DNA of 64,000 bases from Trifolium pratense. Lineage: Eukaryota; Streptophyta; Magnoliopsida; Fabales; Fabaceae. The DNA lies in the NCBI RefSeq assembly GCF_020283565.1, contig NC_060065.1, positions 53,654,703 through 53,718,702 on the forward strand. Reading direction: 5' to 3'. Numbering within the stretch: the first letter of the stretch is position 1; each line of letters opens with the position of its first letter. This document shows, one piece after another, positions 52,886-63,907 of this stretch. The position numbers and the translations under genes were made by a program. The notes under the pieces were generated by a model. That model did no database searches. It worked only from the letters and a program-made list of their open reading frames with translations, and was not told the origin of the DNA.

Positions 52886-55800
52886 CTTATGATTTTTTTT
52901 TTTTTAATTCAACCTGGTGCTTTTTTTTTTTTAATATATGTAACCTGGAGCTTAATTTTAAAATTTAAAATATAGCAAATAATATCAAGTACTTTATAGA
53001 GAATAAAAAGTACTTTTCCAATATATAACATGAGTAATATACATTTGGACTGATACAATATTCAAGCTGAGTACATAACTATCACCATCAAAACAAACTC
53101 AATTATGCTAATATGCTAATACAAAGGTCCTTCCTATATATGATTCTCAACCTTAATAAGATAACAACCAGCACAAGACAACAAAATTGGTTTACTACAA
53201 CGTGAATAATAACCTCCCAACAGACCATTTCTTGCAACTAGCTGATGAGTTCAGAACACCAAAGCAACCAAATTAAAATTAACCTAAGCATTCCTCTACC
53301 ATTTCCCAAACCAAGCCAACACCTCTGATGTTTTCATGTAGTCCCTGAAAAATTAAAAATATACTCAATATAGTCAATATCTTGTGCTCATGACATATTG
53401 ATCCAATAACTCATGTCTAATAGTGCAACTGAAACCTATAATAACAAAAGAGCAGAAAAACACTACGAAAGCATCACTCTCCAATTCCAAGCGTGACAAA
53501 GCACATAATGCAAATAGCTCAGGAAGACCTTAATTGATAAGGATGGAGATGGAGGTTCGACGAGATGGAACAACGACGGTCGCGGTCTCGCACAAACTAA
53601 CCTATAACAAAATTAATTAACTATAATGAAATTAAAAAGAAAGGGGGAAAAACATAAACTAACTAATAACCAAAAGCTTTAATATCAATTAAGAGACATA
53701 TAACCTGTAGTTGAGCTCTTCCATTTTGACATTCATATTAATTCTCACCTACACTCCACTTGGATACCTTAAGGTTTGTGCTGCATCATTTATATAACTT
53801 ATTGATTCAAATGAAGCACCTTCGACAGAGACTGGGCATATAAGAATTGTTGCTGAATAGAGATTTATTCCATTTTCAATCTACAACCCTCGAATGCATG
53901 GCTTAATCATAACAGGACTTTCAAATGTCTTGAAACAAACACTATAATGAACATGAATGAGAATGTGAAGTTATTATTATCATGAAATTACTCATGTGAT
54001 ATGAATATAACAGGTTCTATTGAGGCATTTTAAAGTTATATAAAAACTTGTCAGCACTTGGGATGTGCCAAATATATGCAAGACAAAAAATATACCCCTC
54101 AGTCTCTGCTAGAAGACAATACGTGAAAACTTTGATTGCTTTTGTATCTCTTTTTGTTTATTGTTTTTCTCACAATTCAACATGGTTATGTTCTCTGAGA
54201 CTTATCTTAATTTACTAAAAGAAAAACAGCTAGATTACATTAGTGAGTGATACTTTGTTTCCATGACTAAAGAAGTCCAACATTAGAGAACATACCTTGA
54301 CTAAAGAGTTCTCCGAATATAATAATAACCTTGAAGTAAAAGACCATGTGGATAGTAAAAGAGAAATCAGCATTTCTAAGACAAATTGGAATCACTGAAG
54401 TACATTAAAACAAGGCTCAAAGTACAAAGGGATATCTAAAACCCCTGCATACATTTGGTCGTTCTTCTGATTAGAGGAAAGGATCAACTAAAAGTGGACA
54501 TGGAAATATGTATCGAACTTTTATTCTACAATAAACAAGCCCAAATCTAACACTTGAAATTTATAACAACACAAATAAATTTAATGAGAAACTTATGACA
54601 TAGATAAAATGGTGAATGGAGTGCATTAACTTAATCAATTTAGGACATGTACAGTGTAACTAGAATAAGGCTAGATTAATAACTTCAACTCATACCTAGT
54701 ACCTACATAAGTATATAGTAACCTAAATAGATGAGTGGAGTAGAGAAACTTGAAAGAGTAGGCATTCCAAACAACAAAATCAACAGATACTCACAATAGG
54801 ATGGGCAAGTAGCTCTCGAAAGTTGTAGTTGTAGATGTTTTTTTGAACAAGGTAGTTGTAGATGTTATCTCCCAGCAGTGCAGAAATGCAAAATCCTAAC
54901 AGATCACAAAAAAAAAGAACTGAATTGAAATGCAAAAAATTTGAACAGACTTATACAGTACAGTTTGAAAAGTTACCGAATTTAGCCATCTTCCAAATTG
55001 TTATGAAACTGCCACATCTAGCAAAAACTGCCAACTGCAGAAAAACTTCAGTTCTGGAGCAGTAAAAGATAAACTCTTTAGTGTAGATTTCTAACCTCAA
55101 ATTGATATATCCCTTGCATAAGAAAATGAGATTATAATGAATGTTCCAATACTAAACACAAATGCTGATCTTGAAACATCTTTCCACATTATTAAATCCA
55201 CTGAAGAAGAGATTCATAAATAAGAATTATTATTATTAGTTGGTATAAATTGAATCGAATGAAAATTTGTAACACGCAATCACATAATTAAAGATGAGAG
55301 AGTCACCTAGACTCTGCAACTTGCTTTGGTTTTGTGGAAAAAGCTACTGTGTTCTTCTTCCTTTGGACCCAAACCTTAAAAATCAGTAACACAAATTTTT
55401 TTTATAAAAATAATAATAAGGTAAACAAATTAAACCCAAAAGTAAGAAATTGAAACTGAATATAATAATAGTTAAAGTGATCAAATGCCAAATCCTAACA
55501 GATTATAAAAAAAATGTGCATTCACTAATATCATATCATATATCATATATGCAGATAAATAGAAAATAAACCATAGACTACTATGAACTCTCATGTAACT
55601 CTCATGATTTGAGACAGCAAAAAAGGAATAAATATATCAACAAAACATTTCACAGTCAATAACATACCCGTTTGAGTGAATCAGAGAGTGACTCCACTGC
55701 TATGCATACTCAGTAATAGCTCGCATACACAGTTGGATCAATATATGTCATGTTGTCTAGTGGCTTACAGTTTCTCAATGACCCCTTTAAAAATAAGTCA

Positions 55801-56664
55801 AATTTAATGAGTCACTTTAAGTGCTCTGTCATACTACTTTGGTGTAAGAAGTGGAATAAGCTTCTATAGCAATTGAAAATTAGAGTAGATATGGAACAAT
55901 GAACTAAAAATAAGTGCAATTGAAAATCACAAATTTAATATCTTCCACTAAAAATCACAATTGTAAACACACCACTACAGTTGAAAAAATAACAGGTGAT
56001 TACCAACACCCAAAAACAACTTTGTCTTCTAAATTAAATCAATTTTGCAAATTCAATTGTAAGCATACCTTAATGACGGCAGTTTGAGTTGTGAAAGCAT
56101 GGCGGCGAACGAGTACGACTATTGACGGTTAAATTCGTGGGTTATTGGATTAAGGTTCTTGGAGAGAAGATGATTTTTGGGTTATGGGTTAGGGTTCAAA
56201 GTGGTTTATGGGTTCTTGGATATTAGAATTGCCGAGTGTGATTGGAGAAGACGAGTTGAACGATTAATCTGGGAAACAACTTATCTGAGTTCCGATTGCT
56301 CTAACTTCAATTTATCTGGGAATCAACCTCTTTGAGTTCCGTTTGCTCTGAGTTTGATTACAGAGGACCGAGATTCCTTTGGGTTTGAAGCCACAAGACG
56401 ATCGATTTTGAATCTTAGGGTTTGAGTTCAATGTTTGCTGGGAATGGTTTGAAGAAGTTAGAAGAACATTGATTTTTTTTTCTAGGGTTTGAATTCAATT
56501 TTTCCTTGAAGTGGATTGAAGATCGTGGTGATAAATTAGTGATAAATTTTTCCCTGCTTATTTATTTTTTTTTATGTGTTTTTTATTATATGATGATTTA
56601 GGAACCAAGGGACCAGGGTTCGACATCCACCCACCACAATTTTTATTTATTAATTTCATTTTAC

Positions 56665-56900
56665 AATAGCGGTTATGTAAAACGCGCTATTATAGGGTAT
56701 TAGCTTTAACATCACTTTTTCAAAAGCGCTAATATAAAGCTGCGCGTTTATGTCTTTAATAGCGGTTTCTAACAAAACGCTATTATATGTACTTTGGGTC
56801 AAGGCTTTAACAGCGCTTTTTAGAAAGGCGCTATAATAAGGGCTCCGTTTAATCTTTTAATAGCATTTTCAAAAAAGCGCTATTAAATGGGCGCTATTAA
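56665..56900. repeat. Right subterminal repeat array of the CACTA element
   Basis: Same GCGCTATTA-type cores as the left array, for example AAAACGCGCTATTATAGGG, AAAAAAGCGCTATTAAATGG and GGGCGCTATTAAAACTC next to the terminal repeat. Confidence 0.85.
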
Positions 56901-56923
56901 AACTCTTTTTTGTAGTAGTGACA

Positions 56924-57673
56924 GAAAAAGATTTTAATAAGTGACTGCACATTTTAGAATCGTACAATATGTGTCTTCAAAAGGAATCCTACCACAGTTA
57001 AACTAGAGAATAATTCAGCAAGTGTTTTTTTTTTGGATTCATATCCTCTTCGGTCGACCTTCTCATGTTATATGTCCTGCACCAATTACAACCGTAGGAT
57101 TTTTGCCGTTGTTTATATCTTCAGATCATTTTATTTTTCTTTACAATCTTACTCATTGGATTAAGGCAAAAGAGATGACAGAACACATTAAGACATGAGA
57201 TGATTCAATTCTGTTTCTTTTGGTAACATTTTTTTCCTTGGTCAAAAGATGCTTTAATGTTTGTTTATTTACTTTTTTTTAAAGATTTGGTAACCAATTC
57301 AAAAGTAGTTAATTTATTTGCTTTTAATTTAATACAAAGAAAATCACCAAATTTTACAATAAAATTTATGTATGGTCTATTATAGAGAAATTTTGGATTC
57401 GTTTTTCTTTGACATATTGTTTACTTATACAATAAAATTTATGTGTGGTCTATTACATATCATTTTTTGTAATTTAATTATGGAGAGCATGGATAAGTGC
57501 GATGTAAATTGATTCAGTTGATAAGAATTAAACTCAAATTTTTTAGTAATTTGATTTTGAATATGACTGTTAATATAAAAACTTCGTTGATAAACAAAAT
57601 ATAAATATCTCTTTAAGTGTTTTATGACATTGAGGTTTTCTCTGACTCTAGCGACGAGGAAAGACTAAGACAC
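56924..57673. other. Intergenic, no gene recognised
   Basis: AT-rich. 'ACAATAAAATTTATGT' followed by 'TGGTCTATTA' occurs at about 57356 and 57429, a local duplication. Nothing else recognised. Confidence 0.3.
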
Positions 57674-58484
57674 TGTTTGGTAAGTCAAATAAGCTAACTT
57701 ATAGTTTATTGGACTAACTTATAAGCTTGTTTGATAAAAATGTGAAGTGTTTGGTAACGAGCTTCTCTAACTAGCTTATAGTTTTTTTTTATAGGGTCTG
57801 TTTGGTAAAAATAAGCTATAAGCTAGCTGATAGCTGATAAGCTAGCTGATAGCTGAAAAGCTAGCTTATAGCTGATAGCTGAAAAGCTAGCTTATTGAAA
57901 TTAAAGTGTTTGGTAAAATTAGCTTTTAAAGTGGTTATTAAATATAAAATTACATAATTGATAGTGGGTAGTTAATTTTTTAGAGTGGGTAGTTATTAAA
58001 TTAAAGGGTAAAAATGGAATAAAGTGTAAAAAGCTATAAGCTATAAGCTCAAATGCTACTTGAAATAGCATCTGAAAAAAAGCTATAAGCTAGTACAAAA
58101 AGCTTGTTACCAAACACCTCTAATTTTTTGAAACAAGCTTATAAGCTCATATAATAAGCTATAAGCTGGCTTATTTATGTTACCAAACAGAGCCATGTTA
58201 TTTCAAGTAGCGTATGAGCTTATAGCTTATAGCTTTTTCATTTTATTCCGTATTTACCCTTATTAGTTTTATTTATTTATTTTTTAAAAAATTATGTAAT
58301 AACTACTCACTAACACTTACAAAAAAAAAAAAAAACTACCCACTAACCATGTACTTTTATGTCATTTTGTACTTACAACAGCTAAAATTGTCAAACACTT
58401 TAATTTTATTCTACTAGCTTTTCAGCTATAAGCTAACTTATTAGCTATCAGCTAGCTTATGGCTTATTTTTACCAAACAGAGAG
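57674..58484. mobile_element. MITE of the TTTGGTAA family, split by a second copy
   Basis: Outer arms 57674-57793 (starts CTGTTTGGTAA) and 58205-58484 (ends TTTTTACCAAACAGAG). Read backwards the outer element matches the intact element at 32755-33107: its ATTTCAAGTAGC...ATGAGCTTATA stretch at 58210-58232 continues what stops at 57793. The inner copy at 57794-58204 interrupts it. Confidence 0.85.
57794..58204. mobile_element. Inner MITE of the same family, nested
   Basis: Ends GGGTCTGTTTGGTAA and TTACCAAACAGAGCC, 411 bp, arms rich in TAAGCTATAAGCTAGC. Flanking trinucleotides ATA/ATG allow an imperfect 3-bp duplication. It shares AAATTAAAGTGTTTGG and GCTACTTGAAATAGCAT with the copy at 32755. 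Confidence 0.88.
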
Positions 58485-58689
58485 TAATAAGTGGATATGT
58501 AAATGCCTATATATAAACACAAGGGTGTGCAAAATTTACTAGCAAACATTGATGATCTCTTTGAATCCTTACACACTCTCACTAACTTTCTTCTCTCTTA
58601 TTATTACCCTTTTTTCCTATTACACACAAATAAAGAGTCAGTTGCATAGTGTGGAATCAAGCTAGTTTTGGAAATTACTACAATTTCTC

Positions 58690-58959
58690 ATGGATGAGAA
58701 GAGAAAAACAAGTTCAAGTTCAAAGTCATTGTTCTCAAGGAGTTCCTCAACAAGAAGCTCTACTTCAAACTCTTCACTTCTAAGGAGTTCTTCTTCTTCC
58801 TCCAAATGCAATCTTCAAAGAAGCTTTTCACAAAAGAATCCTTCTTCTTCTTCGATAGGTCGGAAATGCACCAATTTAGCTAAGGAACAAAAAGCAAGAT
58901 TTTATATAATGAGAAGGTGTGTTGCCATGTTAGTTTGTTGGCATAAACATGGAGATTAG
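58690..58959 (+). CDS. DVL/ROTUNDIFOLIA-like small polypeptide
   Basis: Single-exon gene, 89 residues. The C-terminal 28 or so residues contain KARFYIMRRCVAMLVCWHKH, the RTF (DVL) domain, with its typical Cys, Trp-His-Lys and final His-Gly-Asp. The N-terminal 60 residues are a Ser-rich, basic, low-complexity tail, which is usual for the family. Members act at the plasma membrane as non-secreted small peptides that restrain polar cell proliferation and alter leaf, fruit and inflorescence shape when overexpressed. The ATG at 58690 is preceded by a plausible leader (AATTTCTCATGGATG, first ATG of the frame). The gene stands alone between MITEs and AT-rich sequence. Short length makes it easy to miss, but the domain match is unmistakable. 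Confidence 0.95.
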   Translation: MDEKRKTSSSSKSLFSRSSSTRSSTSNSSLLRSSSSSSKCNLQRSFSQKNPSSSSIGRKCTNLAKEQKARFYIMRRCVAMLVCWHKHGD

Positions 58960-60494
58960 CATAGATAGAGAAGAACATGTACGTTCATTGCAATATTGCA
59001 TAGATCCATTGTTTAGATTTCATAGGTTATGTTACAACATGATCTAAGAGGATCATTTTGTTTACATAACTTGAATATTATAGATTTGATTGTAATTAGG
59101 AGTTAACTAAGGTGAGTTATTAGATTTATACATTTTGTGTGGAAATATATATACATCAAAGTAGACTTTAGATTAATTATATATCTTGCTTGTACATATT
59201 ATTAGATTATTTATCTTGCTTGGGAAATTTAGTTATAATTCTGTTTTGCTCTCTGTTTGTGTGTGTTGTAAAAGGAAAAGGATCTACTTTTTGATAGATC
59301 TTTATGTTCTTCAACTGCTTCAACTTACCATTTTTAGTAGTATTTAGATCTACATTGGAAAATGCTACAAGCTTACAACCTTGATTATATTCTCTGGGTC
59401 GCCACAAGGCCTAAAACGAATTCTAAAGTGAAGACAAAAATAATTGCTTAAGTTTTTAGTAGTATTAGATTTTTTATTTTTTATAATTTCTTTTTTTAAG
59501 AGACTTTTATGTTTTTATCCGAGGACTTTTTTCCTTAATAATTTTTTTTCCTTTTTCCAGAACCTAATTTTCTTAATTGGGTTGCCTTATCCTTGGTTCA
59601 ACCATATATATAATATATACCATACAACTTGATATGGATTGACTGCGGTCAAAATTTGATGCACTCACACAATCATTATTTAAGTTGTAGTTAGATCAAA
59701 ATTGATAATATTTTAAGACACTTTTTTATTTTATTTAAAAAAATAAAAATACTAAGCTTGAAATTTAAACCATTCTATTTTTATCTAACAATCACAAATG
59801 TGTTAACTGCATGAATGTGTCAAATTACCGAGTCATTTGCAATCCTAGTTCATATTATACAACTTACCTTGCTTCTTTCTTTTTCTTTTTTTTTCAATCA
59901 AGCCAATGATTATGTGGGAAAGGGAACTTTGCGGTTTGAAGTGAGATCTCGTCAAAGCAGAGGAGCTTAGGTGTCATCCAAGTTGATGGCATAGTAACAT
60001 TTGGTTAATGTTTCATCCATTGGTCTTGGAGTATTTATTTTTTTCACACCTAATTTTCATTCATGACATGACATTCACACATTCTCTTTTCCTTAAATTT
60101 TTGTAGTCAGAAAGTCTAATGGCTAGAAATTTTAATATTCGAGATTTGAATCCCGATCTTTGCATATAAAATGTGATATCTCTACCAACTGACCTAAGTT
60201 CATGAGAATTTTTTCTTTCCTTTTTATTGTGTCCATTATATCTATTATTTGAATTTAATAGCGGTGTATAAAAGTATGATATGATTTGTGTAAAAAAAAA
60301 AAAGTATGATATGATTGGTACGTAAATGTTGTGGTGCAGTTGGTTAGCCGTGTTGTGTGTTTACTGTTTAGTGTGGGAAACTTTCTTCGATTTTCATCCA
60401 TGCCTGTTTTTATTTTCACTGATTTTTCCACTTATTTAATGTTCTTTTTGGAATAACACAAAAAGTTGTTTCAAGAATGTTTAATTGTGTAGTA
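58960..60494. other. Intergenic, 3' flank of the DVL gene
   Basis: AT-rich with T-runs. No gene supported. 60105-60210 holds a SINE-like element, listed separately. Confidence 0.35.
60105..60210 (+). mobile_element. SINE-like element (family 3), diverged
   Basis: AGTCTAATGGCTAGAAATTT as A-box region and GAGATTTGAATCCCGATC as B box (about 60141-60158), parallel in layout to the elements at 41945 and 46172. Ends not determined. Confidence 0.5.
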
Positions 60495-60504
60495 GAGAAT
60501 ATTA

Positions 60505-61080
60505 GGGAAATGATATTTATAGCGAAGAGTGGACTCACGAAATTACACGAATAATGTGCAGAACATTTTTTTTGGCTTTTTTCACTATACACAACACATC
60601 ATGTTAACTAGTTACTTTTTCTCTCTCCAAATGACACTTGTCTCCATCTGCAGTGTGTATTCTGTGAAAACAAAGTGATTGCTCTATCCTCTTCAAACAA
60701 ACACCATTGCATTTATGTTCAGCAAACACCATTTTTGTCTCCTCTTTTTTCATGTCTTCTCTTCTTCACTTTTGTTTCTTGGTTCCCTTCCATATACTTC
60801 TAATTTCTTTGTTAGTTGATTTTGTTCCCTTCCATTATCTCTATAAGTTTGCTGTTTGCTTTTTTTTGGAGTTTTGCTTCATGTGTAGTTGGTTGGATAG
60901 CAAGTTTTGGGTGGGTGAAGTAGTTCCAGAGATTTAATGGAAAAACAATTAAAAAAGTGGAGATCAATGATTGTTCAAAAATAATAAGTGAAATGAAAAC
61001 AAGAAAGAGTTAAAAAGCAATGTAACAAGCTATTCGTGAAAAATTCGTGGGATATTCCTTCGCTGTATATAGCACAGCTC
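60505..61080. mobile_element. Mutator-like non-autonomous element with 10-bp target duplication
   Basis: Flanked by GAGAATATTA at 60495-60504 and 61081-61090. The ends form imperfect inverted repeats of about 50 bp, with shared blocks AGCGAAG, CCACGAAT/ACTCACGAA and CACGAATA. The 9-11-bp duplication and long ends fit Mutator-like elements. The 576-bp element has no transposase; its T-rich interior with a 76-codon open frame is not recognisable. Confidence 0.85.
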
Positions 61081-61090
61081 GAGAATATTA

Positions 61091-61563
61091 TTATTTCCTT
61101 ATGCCTGAAAAAATAAATAGAATATTATTTATTTCAAACAAAAATTATTGATCTATACCAAAATACAAATTTTTTCTTAATAATATTTTATTTAAAGTTT
61201 ATAACATACAACAACTCCAATATCAAAGCTCAAATTTAGATTAATTTAAATAGTATAAAAATTCTTTTTTTCAAAAAAAAAAGTATAAAAATTATGAAAC
61301 CGAAATAAATAAATTAATGGGTTAAATACATTTTTAGTCATCATAAATATTTATAATATTATTTTTCAAAAAAAAAATTATCTATAATAATATTATAAAC
61401 ATGAATAAAAAATTTCAAAAGTACATATGAGTTAACTTGAAAACATGGACAAAAAATCAAAATTTGAAATATTTATAGTGATTATAAAAACTTATTTAAC
61501 ACTTGTAAAAAAAAAACTTATTTAACACTAAATTAAATTAAAATGAATAAAACAAATATTATA
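61091..61563. other. Spacer between two Mutator-like elements
   Basis: Very AT-rich; no gene or element recognised. Confidence 0.3.
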
Positions 61564-62053
61564 GGGTTAATAGGTATTTACCCCCCTGCAATATGACCGA
61601 TTTTTGCTTTACCCCCCTGCAAAATAATTTTTTTTTATTACCCCCTCGCAATATCAAGATTTCATTGATTACCCCCCTGGATTGACAACTGGGATGCTGA
61701 CTGTTCATTTAAGATGACATGGCAAGTATATGTGCCTTTCTTTAATTTTTTTTATTTAGTGACATGTTGCCTCATCATATTTTAAAATTAAAAAAAAAAT
61801 CAGAAAATGGTGTTTCTTCATGTGCATTCATCGTTCTCTTCCTCCAAATTCCAATAACTCATTTGTTTCTGCTTAAAAAAAAAAAAATACCAATTGTTTC
61901 TTCATAAAATCAAAATCAACATTCATCCTCAAATTCCAACAACCCATTTTCTTCTCACAATATCTCATTCCAATAACCCACTATGATTTTTTTTTAGTTG
62001 TTACAGAAGAAAAGTCACTCTCACTAATTTATCATTACTTGCATTTGGTTAAT

Positions 62054-62127
<74 letters not shown>

Positions 62128-62693
62128 ATTTAGGAGTTATTGATGGTTAATCTATTTGTGTCTGCTTCAAAGGAGCTTCTTTTGGGTTTGTTCATTTTTG
62201 GGTTGCTATCTGCTCGCCTTCGCGTGGTCGTGGTGGTGGTGAGTTCATGGCGGTGGTGATTTTTGTGATTCTGGGTTTTTTTTTCTTTCTCATGGGTTCG
62301 TGGTGTGTGTCTTTGAGTTTGTGGTGGTGGGGATCTCTCTTGAATTTAATCCTCCTAAATGATTGATTTTGGATTTGTTGATTTTATTGATGAATTTGTT
62401 GGTGGTAGTGATGAAATTGGGATTTGGATGACGAATAGTTGTTGGATTTTTTTTTTTTTTTAAATTAGTTTATTATGTGGCAACATTTCACTAAATAAAT
62501 AAATTAAAAATAAAAGAAAAGTCACATATACTTGTCATGTCATCTTAAATGAATAGTCAGCATCCCCGTTGTCAACTCAGAGAGGTAATTGATAGAATCT
62601 TGATATTGCGAGGGGGTAATCAAAAAAATATATTTTGCAGGGGGGTAAAGCAAAAATCGGCCATATTGCAGGGGGGTAAAGACCTATTAACCC
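61564..62693. mobile_element. Mutator-like non-autonomous element with about 200-bp inverted ends
   Basis: Perfect 9-bp target duplication AATATTATA (61555-61563 and 62694-62702). Ends GGGTTAATAGGTATTTACCC and its near complement GGGTAAAGACCTATTAACCC; the inverted match continues for about 200 bp through three CCCCCCTGCAA-type units and TTTAAGATGACATGGCAAGT / ACTTGTCATGTCATCTTAAA. 1,130 bp. The interior has a long (CT)n and GT-rich sequence (62150-62460) that might be captured genomic DNA, but no open frame I recognise. Confidence 0.92.
62053..62127. repeat. (CT)n microsatellite, about 37 units
   Basis: An uninterrupted CT run inside the Mutator-like element, the longest simple repeat in the window. 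Confidence 0.97.
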
Positions 62694-62702
62694 AATATTA
62701 TA

Positions 62703-62831
62703 AAATAAAGATCATTTTTATTTTATTTTGTTCATATTATAGAAGTTTTCTCTAATAGTATATTTTATGTTCTATGAGTAATAAATATTAATTTCATTAC
62801 AAATATAATCGATGCATTTTTTGTTTTTTGA
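62703..62831. other. Short AT-rich spacer
   Basis: Nothing recognised apart from the left copy of the possible SINE target duplication at its end. Confidence 0.3.
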
Positions 62832-63025
62832 AAACTTGGTATCCGGCCTTAGGACCGACTAATCCAAGGGGACCAATCCCACCGCCCACTTGCGGGGGCC
62901 CCATTTTAAAGCCAGAGTTTTTTTGCTCTGTATGGACTTGGCCCACCGAAATTGGCACCAGTGAGAATCGAACCTGAGACCTTGAGAGGAGCATACTCCA
63001 AGGGCCCAAGCCACCGCCCACTCGA
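62832..63025 (-). mobile_element. SINE (family 2), second copy, minus strand
   Basis: On the minus strand: GGTCGAGTGGGCGGTGGCTT (A-box region), CTCCTCTCAAGGTCTCAGG, B box GGTTCGATTCTC, then CACTGGTGCCAATTTCGGTG, the same order as at 26440-26553. Flanked by similar CATTTTTTGTTTT (about 62815) and CATTTTTAGTTTT (about 63026), a likely target duplication with one change. Confidence 0.8.
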
Positions 63026-63204
63026 CCATTTTTAGTTTTCTTACCAAAATTTTTATTTTTTATTTTTTTATAAATATAAATTTTACATTTGATTTTTCTT
63101 ATAAATATTTTTTTATTACGCCATGTAAATGTTCGCTTTAGGCCCTACATTATGTTGGGCCGGCCCTGTTCGTCACATGGATCGGTTAAAAGTTCACAAG
63201 CGCC

Positions 63205-63410
63205 TTTTTTTCACAAAAGGACATCGTGAACAAAGTCGTCTCTGTATTTGAAGTCTGGAAGCTCTCTACAATGTACGGCGTGCTCCCCACAATTATCCAT
63301 ACGCTCCCAACGACAAACTGAGCAAACCTCATCAGTGGAAAATAAAGGAATCATGAGTTGATATTTAAGAATAGTACGATACTCCACTGGTGACATATGT
63401 TGGCATAATT
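63205..63410 (-). pseudogene. Fragment of a repeat-borne or unknown coding sequence with Cys/His motif
   Basis: The minus strand reads MSPVEYRTILKYQLMIPLFS, then CSVCRWERMDNCGEHAVHCR and FKYRDDFVHDVL. The CxxC...GxHAxxC pattern and surrounding text resemble the C-terminal end of plant reverse-transcriptase-related sequences. Only about 65 codons remain, with no ends. The assignment is from memory of the pattern. Confidence 0.45.
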
Positions 63411-63731
63411 CATCAATAGAGATAGTAAGAAGAAAATCTTAAGCATGTGCTGCTTGCAAACACCCAAAAACTATTTTATGTCTTGTGATCATTCCAAACT
63501 TAACTTACATGTCCTAAACAATTCTACCAAAAATGGATATATGCATTAATTATGATATATATTTGTTTTTCTATTAATTTCATCAAACCCATTTAACTTT
63601 TAACTTTACTGCTTCAAATAACAATTAGAAATCCTCAAAAACTAAATTAATGTAATTATTAGGGCCGGTCTCGATGATTTGGATGCCCGACTTAAATGTT
63701 AAAAATGGACCCTTGATAAAAAAAATAGAAT
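63411..63731. other. AT-rich spacer, no gene recognised
   Basis: No supported gene or element. Confidence 0.3.
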
Positions 63732-63907
63732 TTAATTGATATGCACCGACGGTGTAAAATAATTTTACATTGTCAACCAATACCAACCATGTTTTCCGCC
63801 ACATCATCCCACTTCACCCCACTTTCTTAACATGACATGGCAAAATGATGGTTATTTATTGGACGATCGTGTAAAACTTTTTTACACCGTCAATGCATAT
63901 CAATTAA
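63732..63907. mobile_element. MITE with TTAATTGATATGCA ends
   Basis: Left end TTAATTGATATGCACCGACG, right end GTCAATGCATATCAATTAA; the pairing continues as GTGTAAAATAATTTTACA against TGTAAAACTTTTTTACAC. 176 bp, no coding capacity. The exact target duplication is uncertain (TA or TAA). Confidence 0.88.

Larger units (their letters stand above)
52570..56920. mobile_element. Non-autonomous CACTA (En/Spm) transposon, 4,351 bp
   Basis: Terminal inverted repeat CACTACTACAAAAAAG at the left and its complement CTTTTTTGTAGTAGTG at the right, flanked by the 3-bp duplication ACA (52567-52569 and 56921-56923), as expected for CACTA elements. Both ends carry arrays of subterminal motifs around TTTTAATAGCGC / AAAGCGCTATTA (52595-52885 and 56665-56900), the kind of sites bound by accessory proteins. 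The interior (52900-56640) shows no transposase or other long open frame. It does contain weak exon-like islands (53280-53620, 55305-55380, 56070-56500), perhaps remains of original or captured genes, which I cannot identify. Confidence 0.93.

Noticed and set aside
60707..60937. 76-codon open frame as a gene
   Set aside because: Phe-rich, T-rich translation inside a Mutator-like element with no recognisable domain.
62820..63030. tRNA gene
   Set aside because: Pol III box-like sequence is present, but no cloverleaf with acceptor and anticodon arms can be formed; the copy at 26440 shows it is a SINE.
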